Of a stretch of DNA of 64,000 nt, positions 1 to 11,700 are shown one piece after another. Every line of letters begins with the position of its first letter. Position 1 is the stretch's first letter. The notes below the pieces were generated by a model. The model made no database searches, was not told the DNA's origin, and saw only the letters and a list, made by a program, of their open reading frames with translations. A program made the position numbers and the translations under genes. Source of the stretch: Epiperipatus broadwayi (taxonomy: Eukaryota > Onychophora > Udeonychophora > Euonychophora > Peripatidae); NCBI GenBank assembly GCA_028023455.1, contig JAQFVV010006215.1, forward strand, positions 7,237,230 to 7,301,229. The letters run 5' to 3'.

Positions 1-42
1 TAGTTATAGCTTTTTGACTGATATACTTTTGGTTCTTTAGTG

Positions 43-1868
43 CAGTGGTCTTCAACCTTTTCACACCTGCGGACCGGCAAAAATAAGGATAAGATTTCAC
101 GGACCGGCATAATTGTTATAACTGACCAAAAAAACACACTAGTTATTGTGTATTGTAATGGTGTTGCTTACCTTCACATGCTGAACACAGAAAACAGTAC
201 AATAACAATTGTTCTCATTAATGTACTTGTATTTCTACGTTTATTATTTTTCATTGTTAAAACATGCAAGAATAAAATGTTATTCACTTGAATTTTGGGA
301 AATATCATAGCTAGTGTAATTATATGACAATGATCATGATAAATGTAATATCTGTATTTAATGTTAAATATACAAGATGAAGTTTTATATATATATATGG
401 AGGTTGTCTTTTGATAGTAGTAAGGCAAAATAGAAATCACATAATTAAAATCACTGTACAGTCAAAAAAAAATTTGCCATATTTTAAATCTGAAAAAATA
501 AAACGAAACATGTAAAAGTCTGAAGTTTTGATGTTATTGTAATTTTTTTTGTGCTGGTGTGTTGAAAGGATCAAAAAATGTAATTAATAGGAAAAGTTTT
601 TGTTAAAAATGGCAAAATAGACATCGCGTGATAGAAATAAAGCCAAAAAAAAAATTGCCATATAGTCGCCATCTTTTTGAAAAAAGACAACAAAAATTAA
701 TAGAAATTGGTTTTAAAAATAAAAGTTTTACTATATTAGCGGTATACAAATAAAGCCAAAAAAAATATCGTCTTTTAGGCCAAAAAAAAGTGAGCGTATT
801 TTTAAATAAAAAGGAAACGAAACTTTAAAAAGTCAAAAGTTTTGATCTTATTTTAATGTGGGGGGGGGGGTGGATTGAGAAATACTTTATAAAAGTTAGA
901 GACAGAAATTTTTTGGTTATTTTTCTTTTTTAAAAAGGTGATAAAAATTGATTTCAAAAATTAAAGTTAATGCCAAAAAAGATCTTATTTTAATTATTTT
1001 TTTGGGGGGAGGGTTGAGAAATACTTTGTCTTCACTGAGACAAAAGTTACTTTTGGTTTGTTTTTATTTTTAAAAAAGGTAATAAAAATTGGTTTTAAAA
1101 ATAAAAGTTTTAGTATATTAGCGGTATACAAATAAAGGCAAAAAAGATATCACCCTAGAGGCCAAAAAAAGTGGCCGTATTTTTAAACAAAAAAAAAACT
1201 GAAACTTGAAAAAGTCAAAAGTTTTGATCTTACTTTATTTTGGGGGAGGGGGGTGTTGAGAAATACTTTGTAAAAGTTAGAGACAGAAGTTATTTTTTGG
1301 TTTTTATTTTTTAAAAAAAGATAAAAATTGATTTCAAAAATAAAAGTTAAAGCCAAAAAAAAAATCGCCGTATAACCAAAAAAAAAACCCACTAAAAATG
1401 AAATATTAAAAGAGGGAGTAGAAAAAATTTAAGAGATCAAAAAAGTCACCATATTTTTAAAATCACGGCCTGGTAACGTTACATTTTATTGTTTTAACAC
1501 ATAAACAATGCCAACAAGCGGCTGTGATTGGCTATCAAAAGACAACCGGAGTTTGTATAATAAAAAACTTTTTTTAATTTTGAATTTTTTTAGAAAAATA
1601 TTAAAAAATTTAATTACCCCCTCCCCCAACATCTGTGATAAATAGAAAAAAATTAATTTATGTATGATTGATTAGATGTTTTTGTTGTGTTTCTTTTTTT
1701 TTTAATCGGGTAAAAATGCAATGAAAAAATGAATAAAAATTGTTTATATTAATTAAAAGTTTAAAATATTATTTTGTTATTACAAACATTCTTTCCAGTC
1801 TAGCACGGACCAGCAGAAAACTTCTGTGGCCCGGCGCCAGTCCACAGACCAGTGGTTGAAGACCACTG
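43..1868. mobile_element. Non-autonomous hAT-type DNA transposon, complete ends
   Basis: The left end at 43-57 reads CAGTGGTCTTCAACC and the right end at 1854-1868 is its exact reverse complement, a perfect 15-bp terminal inverted repeat of the CAGTGGT class typical of hAT elements. The 8 bases before it (35-42, CTTTAGTG) and after it (1869-1876, TTTTAGTG) match at 7 of 8 positions, as expected for the 8-bp hAT target duplication. Short GGACCGG-like subterminal repeats occur near both ends (about 70 and 99 on the left, about 1805 and 1830 on the right). The 1.8-kb interior has no open frame that looks like a transposase, only A/T- and G-rich low-complexity sequence with an internal duplication, so it would need a transposase supplied elsewhere. 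The superfamily call rests on ends plus duplication length. Confidence 0.88.
712..1365. repeat. Internal direct duplication of the hAT element
   Basis: A block beginning at about 712 (AAAAATAAAAGTTTTACTAT) recurs at about 1097, roughly 385 bp later. Each copy continues through the GCGGTATACAAATAAAG motif, a GCCAAAAAAA stretch, a GTCAAAAGTTTTGATCTTA stretch, a G-rich run (about 859-870 and 1242-1251) and a GAGAAATACTTT motif. A partial third G-run/GAGAAATACTTT motif lies at about 1003-1028. The copies differ by small indels, so the duplication is not recent. Confidence 0.75.
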
Positions 1869-4800
1869 TTTTAGTGCATGTGGCAAATATTCTTCTGGTA
1901 GCAAATATCAAGATTCTTGAGTTAGATGTAATATTGAAAAATACTTTTAAACAATCAGCAATGTAAAGCAATTCTACAATTCTTTAGGAAAGTATTTTAT
2001 CTAGCAGTTTTCCTTTTCTCTTAGAAATAAAGTTACATCAGCACCTGCATCAGATTTACCCATTGACTGTTTGTAGTCTGTTATTTCTTGTTTTCTTGCG
2101 GATAACATTTTTATCTCAAAGTTGAAAGCCAGATTTAATTACACAAATTCAGATAGTTTTCCAAATAACTACAAAGTAACTTTCATTTACAGTGACTGGT
2201 AAGAAAGAGAAAAAAATTCTGATCAAACTTTGAAATTTTTTTTTCTTTAATTTTAATCCTGTATAATTTTCAATAAAATATTTGGATTTACTATCGCATT
2301 TACCGCAAGAAAATGACATCATAAAATGTGGTACCTTGTTTTCCTTTTTTTAAAAAAAAAAAAAACTAGCATGGATATAAAAACTTAAATAAATTAATTA
2401 TTTTTTCTTTCTTCCCCTTAATTATACAAGAAATAATTTTAATATTTTTGATTTTACATATTTTTTACAAAATAACTCTTGGGTTTATTAAATTTATAAA
2501 CCAGATTTCTTTTTTTTTTTCTTAAACTGATATAATTACATGCATATATTTAATAAGCACACACATATGGTTATCTATAAAATTTATAAAATTATTTTAT
2601 TAAGCTGTCTAATAATTTGGTCAGAAGGCAGCATTGCAATACAAATGATTCTATTTGCTATTGATTTAAAATCGTAAAATTCTATTTAGAATTATTTGTA
2701 CTGTTACAATGTATAAATATGATACATTATCCATTGTCAAGAAATGTGGACCAATTTCCTATAAACATTGGAGGTTTACGAGTTATTAGCTTTGTTTTTT
2801 GTGATGCTGATAATTTACTATATTCAGTTTCAAACTTAAAATTTCTCACCATTATTTACTACTATTAGATTTTGCATATTTGTACAACTTAAGTGTTTTA
2901 ATTTGATTATTTGTTGTATATTCTGTTTCTTTATTGAATTATATTTTATTCCTGTAATTTTTTTTTTTATATTTCATAAAAGAAAAATCTATATCATCTT
3001 TGCTACTAAGTTTGTTAAATAAAATATTCATGTACATTTTGGCAATTAAAATGCTTTAATTATGAAGTATACATTCAATGCAAGATCATATTTGATAATT
3101 TTTTTAAATTATTTGAAAAATCCTATAATCCTTGCATAGTGAAATCTTTTTTTACTGTTCGTTAAAAACAATAGTGTTCATTTTGTCTTGTTCAAAGACC
3201 ATTTAGATTTATAAGACTTACTCAATGAATTAAAAAATATGGTGTTATGCTAAGGAGCCAGCAATGGATAATTATCAACATTCAAATGTTGATGCTACAT
3301 TTCTGCTTAAATGATTTTTTTTTAAGGCAGAATATATATGTGTATAAAATATTTATTTATTAATATCTTAATTTTTTTTAATTATGTATTTTTTTATCTT
3401 TTTGATTTTAAATTATTTCCATATGATTCTTGAAATAAATATAAAATTATTCATAAGGAAATATATATATAATGATAAAATGTGAAATTCATGATATTTT
3501 TTATTTTTTCTTTGATATCTGATCATCCCATAATGTTCATCATACACTGCTCCATCTGTGAAGTGATTTATTCCCTAGATTAATTATGCTGCTAGGTCTG
3601 TAGTGAGCATGAGCATAATTAACCAGAACCTTATAAATTTAAATTGTTCTAGAGTATTAGAATGACATGAACTCTGCTTTTATAAAACAACAAATTTATT
3701 TATAATAGATATATAAAACTAATTGATTTCACCAGAATTCCAATATTAATCTTACGGTGACTGGGTTAATTTAGAAAATATATATAAACATGCAAATCTC
3801 TTAAAATTTACTTATATGCAATAACTAAACAAATTGATCTTCTTACCTATACTTTATTGTGATACATTAATGAATCTAAAATAGATTCTTTTAACTAGAA
3901 TGTTTATAATTACTATTATATTTTCATGATCAAGATATGTATTATTGAAATATCGAAACTTCCAAATATTAATAGATTAGTGAACTTTAGCTGTTTTATC
4001 TTTTCAAAATATGTAATATTATATTGTAGATGCTTAGATATGAGGGTTTCATCATATACATGTGGAAGTTAAATTTTATATGATTTCAATAGGTATAGGT
4101 TATTATTCTCGTGCACATTTCATAGTTAAGCACATAATGGAATAGTACACTGGAGAACTGGGATTAGTGGAAATGAACCAGAGATGACTGAATAATCAAG
4201 AATGTTAAATCTATATCCATAATTGTTTATCAAAAATAACTATAATATTGATTAATATTAACAATGAAGTGAGATTGCAGAAATATAATGAAATAAAATT
4301 TTAGATTAAATATGATACAGACAAATACAATTTATATATCAGTGCTAATAAAGATGTGCCTCATGTTGAGCAATATTTGTATTGTAATGGAAAGAGGTAT
4401 ACCAATAAAAATGACCTCTGCAGGTATTTATCAGCTGCAGACACTAGCTACATATGTATACATCAAATATAAAACTATTTGGAGTGTGATCAACTCAAGG
4501 TCACTTACTACTATGGTCATAAAAAAAAAATATTCATATATTATAAAACATAATAAATAAAGTGTGTGGAGTTTAAAGCTGACTCTGAATCTCATATATC
4601 AGATAGCTTTTGAACTAAGTGATAATAAATATTCTTAATAATATTTAATGATGTATGTATTAAACAAAATGTTATAAAATGTTTTATTTTGTACAAAAGC
4701 CTTGTAAATATTTGTTATTAAGAGATATCTATTATAAACTTGAATAATCTATGGACATTCCATGATGTGCTATATTCCATCCTCCCAGATTAATAGTCAT

Positions 4801-5449
4801 CAGTGAGAAGTTTTGGATTACTTGCGTTTAAACAGTACTCGTCCATTTAAGTCATTTATACTATCAGGCTAATAGTTTGAAATGCAAAAGTATCTCTAGG
4901 TTTTTGCTGGTATAATTAGATATATGTGACAAGCCAGTAAAATGATCTGTCACTTTTCATTCTTTAGCTAGGCTGGGATAGAAGGAATACTTGCTCTTAA
5001 AAGTATCTGTTGAATGTAATCGGAGAAAGTCATATTTTAATGATGATATGGAACAATGCTTTTTCTTATTATCTAAAAATAATTACAAGAACAAGTGCTA
5101 TTCTTGTCTACCCATATTAAAGATTTCCAAAATAGACTAAAGACTGGTGCAATTAGCTATACAATTGAATGGGAAAGTGGATTCCTTTTAAAATCCTCTA
5201 AAAAATGGTTTAAATACAAAAATAATTCACTCACAAATTCTAATAGTTCTAATTAATAAATACATATCAAAGGAATCTTGGAAGGAAATTGCTTAAAAAC
5301 AAAAATATCACAATTGTACCATACAAAATAATAAATCATTATATCTGATTTTTTAGTAACTAAAACCATATATTGTAGAATATTCTAGTTTCAAGTTAAA
5401 AATTGATAAGAAAATTACAACTGAATAAATTTCTATCTTTTTTGATACT
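1869..5449. other. AT-rich 3' flank of ODR4, mostly featureless
   Basis: Apart from the short coding-like stretch at 2001-2114 I see no exon, recognisable element or long repeat. There are poly-T and poly-A runs and a small perfect hairpin near 3582-3622 (TTAATTATGCT with its complement). The open frame at 4312-4560 is built from AT-rich codons, shows no motif and is probably chance. Confidence 0.5.
2001..2114 (-). CDS. Candidate 3'-terminal coding exon of an unidentified gene
   Basis: On the minus strand a frame runs from an AG at 2115-2116 (preceded by a weak pyrimidine tract) to a TAG at 2001-2003. It encodes about 37 residues including MLSARKQEITDY and DVTLFLREKENC. The composition is unusual for this AT-rich flank: mixed charged residues and codons such as GCA, GGT and GAC, unlike the Lys/Asn/Ile/Phe-rich chance frames nearby. 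I do not recognise the protein. It could be the last exon of a gene downstream of ODR4, a pseudogene fragment or chance. No partner exon with a matching phase was found in the window. Confidence 0.33.
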   Translation of the reverse strand: MKMLSARKQEITDYKQSMGKSDAGADVTLFLREKENC

Positions 5450-5455
5450 TTTATT
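5450..5455 (-). promoter_or_regulatory. Possible ODR4 polyadenylation signal
   Basis: TTTATT on the plus strand reads AATAAA on the minus strand, about 215 bases downstream of the ODR4 stop codon at 5669-5671. The hexamer is common by chance in such AT-rich DNA, so this is only a plausible site giving a short 3' untranslated region. Confidence 0.3.
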
Positions 5456-5668
5456 TAATGAAAAATAGTCATTTGCAAAATAAAAAAGAGGGGAAGAGTA
5501 CAGCACTTATACACAATATTAATTTTTATAAATATCCAGAGGTACAATTAAATTACTGTTCCAAAGAACCCTTACTTATTCCAGAAAAATGGAATTATAA
5601 AACTTAGTTTCATTATTAGAAATGGGTCCCACAGGAATAATTACAAATGGCACTAGAAAAAGCGAATG

Positions 5669-5733
5669 TTAATCAAAGTAGAAGTATGATATTCCAAGCA
5701 CAGCCATTCCAAATACTATACCTAAAAATGGCA
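5669..5733 (-). CDS. ODR4: ODR4 last exon, C-terminal membrane anchor
   Basis: Acceptor TTTATTTTAG at 5734, 21 codons after a split Met codon, stop TAA at 5669-5671. It encodes a single hydrophobic segment (PFLGIVFGMAVLGISYFYF) ending in Asp. Vertebrate ODR4 also ends in one hydrophobic helix with a G-I-S-x-x-Y/F-F pattern next to the C-terminus, which supports the assignment and a tail-anchored topology. Confidence 0.83.
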
Positions 5734-8700
5734 CTAAAATAAAAAATAAAAAAAATTAATTTCAAAGAAAATTACAATGCAATAGAATTATATAATTTAT
5801 TACATTAAAGTTATGAATCAGAAGAATGAAATGCCATCTATTTATATAATAAATTTATGAAATGCAAACTATGAAAATATAAAACTTAGGTTTGGTTGCA
5901 AGAAAATCCTTTTCACTGATCATGCCAAATTTTTAAACATAACTAATTACAAGCAAGAATCACAATATATGTATATATAACATTTTCACAAAAAGTTTAA
6001 TAGATACTTCAAAATCTGATGTGCACTATTCATTTTACTCATTAACATAATAAATAATTTATTTAGCGTATTTTTTTTTTTTAGACAGTTCAATTATGGT
6101 TTTATCAAATGTTTCAATTTTATGACAGTACCATAAATTTGGTAGTCATTAAGCGGCTACTAAATTTCATTTATAAGGCAGATGAGTGTGACAATTAAGT
6201 ATTGTCCAGAATCTGTTGATGATATTCCAATAATATCTAGAAAATCAAATCCAGCTGGCTTTACTGTTGGATCTGGAAAAAGAAATTTATTTGGAACTCT
6301 TAAAAATTCTATATTTTATGCCATAATTTTTCAATTGTAAATTCTTCATTGAACATCAAAAAAGGGATCTTTATATAAGAAGAATTTTAGATAGTGAAAT
6401 TAACTCTGACTTATTTAATAACTTTTTATACAATTTCTATAAGGGAACTTTTTATATACCTGGTGGAGGAATATGTGAAGGAACAAGAACTGCAAAGTAG
6501 ATCTGAATAATAATAAGATAATATTATGTTATATACATATTTAATTCAATAAGTAAAGTTTATATAAAATAAAATTTAAGTTTATCTGATTACAATTGTG
6601 AATTTCATCTATTGTTTTTAAATAAAAAAAAATATGTATACCCATGATAAGTATTACAAAAAAAAATTATTAGTTTATATTTCATTTTTCACATTTTCAA
6701 ATAAACTAAAATATACCTTACATAAAATAAAATTCAAATCAATTCTCATTTGTGATTAGTGATTCAGGATTTTACGCACAACTGATGAAGAGGCCTATCT
6801 TGAAGTCGGTCTTCCAAGCTTTATTATTGATATAGTTAATTGAAAAGTTTGCCATTAAATGTAGTGTCTATCTTATTTTCCCAATAAATGAAAATAAATT
6901 TTATACAAGTTTTGCAAATAAAATTATTAATGTAAGATGGATACATATATTTTAATGTTAAATAATGCTATCTAAATAATGACTAAATTAGAATGTGTTT
7001 AGTCTCCAATTTCATTAATCAGCTATCATTAATAGTAAGAATATGAGTGCATAAATTAAGCATTCTCATTGTAACTGAATAAATATTTAATGTAATAATC
7101 ATATATTATTACATATACGAGCATTCTTCCAAGTCAGCAGAAGATCACTATAGATGACAATGAGGAGGAAGAGAAAGATGGATGTTCATTTTTTTAAATT
7201 CAGTCAGTACATTAAGCCTGTTATGGGGGCTATTGCTGGACAAAGAAAAAATTATACTTGGTGTTGAGACCTTAGCTAAGAATGGTTTTCATGTCTTGCC
7301 CGCAGGAATAGACACGAGACTACTTGGGTTGTAAACCTAATCCTCATAAACTGCACTCATTAAGAGAAGACACATGAATTGGCACGTGGAATATTAGATC
7401 TTCGATAAGAGTTGGGAAATTTGAAAAGAGTTGATTATTTGATAAATAGTTGATATTGTTTTATTAAATAAATAATTTGTATTCCAAAATATATGATTTT
7501 TTTGACTCTATCACCAATTTGGACACAATGTGAACTCACCTACAACAGTATGAAAAACTTAATCCAAGAATCATATTGCTATTACTTAAAAAAGTTGTAA
7601 TAGGCTAATGAATGCTTTTAAATGTATTAATGATGTTCAACCTGGTAATTTCATTGTATAAGCTACTGTTTGCTATAGTACATAGAGGGATTTGAACTTT
7701 AGAATTTTCAGTCTATATTAATCCTGCAACTCAAGCAACCGATACACATACATTTAAAAAAGATAATGATCGCCAATATATATATTTAGTGCAGAATCAG
7801 CACTCATCAATTATGCCACATCATAATCACCCACACATTTATACAATCAGTGCTGGCTTATATTATGATTGCAATTCCTTAAACTTTAATAGACAGGCTT
7901 CAATCTTTTCATCCAACAATTCAATCATCCATTTTATTGAAAAATCAATGACAGAATGCTCAAAGCCCTTGCTGGATTTGATATTATAGTCATATCCATG
8001 AACATATTACTTCAGTCTAACTCCTTATATTATGGACCATTACGTATCCATTTATAGAGGCTCAACTTATACTATGATGTAATCTATTTCCAAGACACTA
8101 CATAATTAACCTATTCATTCAATATACTAAATGTTTATTATAGTAAATAGAAAGATTCAAACTTAAAATTTTAGTCTATATTCATCTTCCATTCCATTTC
8201 AAAACCTATACACATGTCCACACACATGAAAAAAATAAATGATCCCTAATATCTCCTACACATATAAACAATCAGTGCTTGGCTTATATTAAGATAGCAA
8301 TTCCTTAAACTTTAATGGACATACTTCAATTTTCTCACCCTTCCAACAATTCAACCATTCATTTCATTGAAAAACCAATGATGGAATGCTCAAAACCCTT
8401 GGTGGATTTGATATTATAGTTGTACCCATGTAGACATTATGTCTATATAATCCCTCATATTATCAGACCATTATGTATCCATTTATATTAATAGAAGAGG
8501 GATGGGCTGGTCTTATACTAAGATATAACTTATTTACAAGGCAATATGTAATTAACCTATTCATTTAGTATACAGAATGTTTATCATAGTAAATAGAAGG
8601 ATTTGAACTTAGGATTTTCAGTCTGTATTCATCCGCCACTCCACAAACAACCGATACATATGAAAAAGATAAATGATCCCAACATATATACAATCAGTGC

Positions 8701-11700
8701 TTGGCTTATATTAAAATAGTAATTCCTTAAACTTTAATAGACTGCCTTCAATTTTTTCACCCTTCCAACTGAATTCAACCATCTATTTCACTGAAAAACC
8801 AATGGAAAAAAAAACCCTTGGTGGAATTGATATTATAAACATATTCATGTAGACATTATGTCAATTCAACCCCTCATATTATTGGACCATTACATATTCA
8901 TTTTTATTAATAGGAGAGGGATGGGCTGGACTTACACTAACATGTAACCTATTTCCAAGGCAATATAGAATTAATCTATTCAGTATACAGAATGTTTACT
9001 ATAGTAAATAGAGAGATTTGAACTTAGGTTTTTCATTCTATATTCATCTTCCATTCCACAAATAACTGCATACATAAGTGAAAAGGATAAATGATTTCCA
9101 ATATATGCATTTCATGCAAGACCAGCACTTGTCAGTTGGATCAGATCATAATCTTCCACACATATATACAATCAGTACTTGGCTTATATTAACTACTTCA
9201 GCTTCAAGCCGCCATATTGAACTTTTTAAAATACTGGCCTGATACACAATTTTCACAATAACTTCAGTTTGAATTATGTTAGAGCAAAAACAATTACATT
9301 GCTAGAAACTAGAAAAACTAAGGAAAACAATAAGCATAAAACAAATAGTGATAACTATATAAAAAATAAGGAAAAAAAGAAATTTTCACAACCGAAATAA
9401 TTATTATTTTATTGTTTGTTCATAATTTGGAAATTAACATTAATTAAAATGCAAATTACATCTTCAGTGATAATTTCTTTGTATTCCTCACAAAAAAATC
9501 TTTCTAAAGATATATAATAAGTCTTACCTGAGATAATCCATAGCTTTACAATGTCCGAAAATGTTCCTATAAGAGTTCTTCATTTTTATCTTCTACCCCA
9601 ACTGTTGCAAATTGTCAAGGCGCCTGGAAGAAAAGAGTTCTCCCTAATAAAAGATAAAAAAATTAAAATTCTAACAGAATATAAAAATAATGAAGGAAGT
9701 GAAAAATTATTACTTACCATTATAAATACAATAAAAAATAAAATGTCATCATCATCATCATAGTACAGGTATATGTATATTATAAAAGTGGTGTATATGT
9801 ATGAATCATGAAAGTTCTGCTAATGGTTATGGGAAAACTCAAAAGCCTGTTAAACAAGATGCACTATTTTGATTTTAGACTTTGGATAAACCAACCTTGT
9901 TTATAACATCATCATCATACTGAATAATCATTGCCAATACAGAAAACAATTTACAAATTTCTCATTTCAAGAGGCAGACAATGATTACTAAAAAGGTTCT
10001 ATGGCAGATATTTATATAAAAAATGTTTATATTCTACCTCTTCCAAGATATGTCTTCCAGAGAAGCATACCTGTTCATATATGCTAATATAAATATGCAA
10101 AATATTTCATCATGCCAGATCTTGTTTACCAATTGGAAAAAGTAATCAGTAATGAAGCTGAAACAAAATTCTAATAAGGAAGGCAATCAGGCAGTCATAT
10201 GCCTATAAAGTATAAAATGAAGTTAGTAAAAAAACAAGTTAATAAAACAACAAATAAAAACTAAATTAGTAAAACAAAAACAATGAAAACCATGTTAGTA
10301 AAACAAAAATTAGTAAAAACAGAAAAAAATTACTGCATTATATACAATCAATTTGCTAGAGAGGAATTAAATTGTAAATAGTCTTGAATCAGTGTGTCAA
10401 CCATTCATCCATTGTGCTGGTCGCTAAAACAAACCAACAAAAAAAAAAACAATAATAAAAACATTACCTTTCATATGTGCTACCTATCACAGAGTAAAAA
10501 ATCAGTGTCATTTTTCTTGAGTGGCATATTTATTAGTATTTCTTCGATAATATAAAAGTTTTTTATCAAATAACATTAAAAAAAAATCTAAAATTGAATA
10601 CTTACCTACTATAGAAAACTTCAAACCTGGAGTTTTAGTAAAATTCTCTACATTCACAGGTTTGCAGGTTACGTTCGGACACAGATTACTGTTACTAGAT
10701 GAAGGGCCTGGCCGATTGATATTGTTGGGAACACTCGTTGATGGGCCTGGTGTATTGATATCATCCAGAAAAGCACTCGTAGTTTTTTTCTTTTTGGCTG
10801 GTAAAGGAGTTTCTTCTTCTGATGACGAAAAATATTCTTCAAGATCACTACAACTAACACTATCCTCGGAGTCAAAGGGCTTATATGGGACAAATTCATC
10901 ACCGCTGGAATAATCCGTATCAGAGGCCATCATGTCCCGTTCATTTATTTTGCGTACTTTTGTTTCCGTTAATCTAACAAATTGTGAAAAAAAATTTAAA
11001 AAAAATTGACCTTATTCGCAAAAAAATTAATAAAAATTTTATTTTTTAACTTACAGAAAAATGGCGACTACCTACGAAAAGAGGAAAAAACGACGAAGAG
11101 AATTATGGTATAGGCGCATGCGTAGTCCTTATAGTTTTTCCGTAATTTCAAACAGAAAAACGAACTTCAACAAACGAACATTAACGAGCGCAATCGTCGC
11201 CGACAAACCGGAAGTAGTTAAGATAGCAATTCCTTAAACTTAAATGAACAGGCTTCAATCTCCTCAGCCTTATACTTACAGAATCTTCGTATTAAGAAAT
11301 AAATGTTATTAAATTTCTATGGAGAATTGATATCAAAAAAATAGTTTATATATCAGTAATGATTAAATACAAACTGCTATATAAAGAATAGAAGTAATAT
11401 TTCAGATAAATAGTTAAATGAAAAATAGAGTAAACTGAGTTAAGTTTAGAAATATAAGAATGAGAAAAAAATAATTAAAATGGGAAATATATTTGAAGAT
11501 AAACTAATTAATATTGAATCAATTTATTTTCAGTGCATTTTAATTAATATAAAATCAAATGTAAATGATAATTTTCATTATATTTTAAAATATTAATTTA
11601 ATTATTTTGAAAATAAATACAAATTATTGAATTATCCATGACAATATCCTTATTTTAGAATTCACAACCACAAAAGTTTGGATACAATAAATTTAAATAT

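Larger units (their letters stand above)
9193..11217 (-). mobile_element. TTAA-specific DNA transposon (piggyBac-like), probably internally deleted
   Basis: The repeat motif GGCTTATATTAAGATAGCAA is broken exactly at TTAA. 9189-9192 and 11218-11221 are both TTAA, and removing one copy with the 2,025 bases between restores the uninterrupted repeat. The ends are imperfect inverted repeats: CTACTTCAGCTT on the left, and CTACTTCCGGTT as the reverse complement of the right end. Precise TTAA insertion is the hallmark of piggyBac-type elements. The minus-strand coding start at 10933 gives an acidic Ser/Asp/Glu-rich N-terminus (SDTDYSSGDEFVPY), a style common in piggyBac transposases. No catalytic domain is visible downstream, so the element looks internally deleted or a non-autonomous derivative. 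Confidence 0.8.
7660..11285. repeat. Tandem array of a ~450-bp tRNA-related repeat, interrupted by a transposon
   Basis: Diverged head-to-tail units start near 7668, 8135, 8579 and 8994 (spacings about 467, 444 and 415), each beginning with TGTTTACTATAGTAAATAGA-like sequence. Each then has a TTTGAACTTAG motif, a block with AAAAAGATAAATGATC, CAATCAGTGCT and GGCTTATATTAAGATAGCAA, and a block with TGCTCAAAGCCCTTG. The fourth unit stops at 9192 and resumes at 11218, split by the element at 9193-11217. Read on the minus strand, the TTTGAACTTAG motif becomes a GTTCAAA stretch resembling the B box of a tRNA promoter. The same family occurs at 44.3, 49.7-51.4 and 57.1 kb. Confidence 0.8.

Noticed and set aside
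4790-4860. CATCAGTGAGAAGTTTTGGAT similar to the MITE interior at 34.6 kb
   Set aside because: The match covers only about 20 bases and neither arm is present; may be coincidence or a very old fragment.
6181-6333. Plus-strand frame beginning ATGAGTGTGACAATT
   Set aside because: It is the complement of the better-supported minus-strand exon with matching splice sites and phases.
11061-11237. 58-codon plus-strand frame starting AAAAATGGCG with a basic N-terminus (EKRKKRRREL)
   Set aside because: It overlaps the CpG-rich promoter-like end, runs across the TTAA duplication into the unrelated tandem repeat, and has no splice or family support; probably a by-product of balanced composition.
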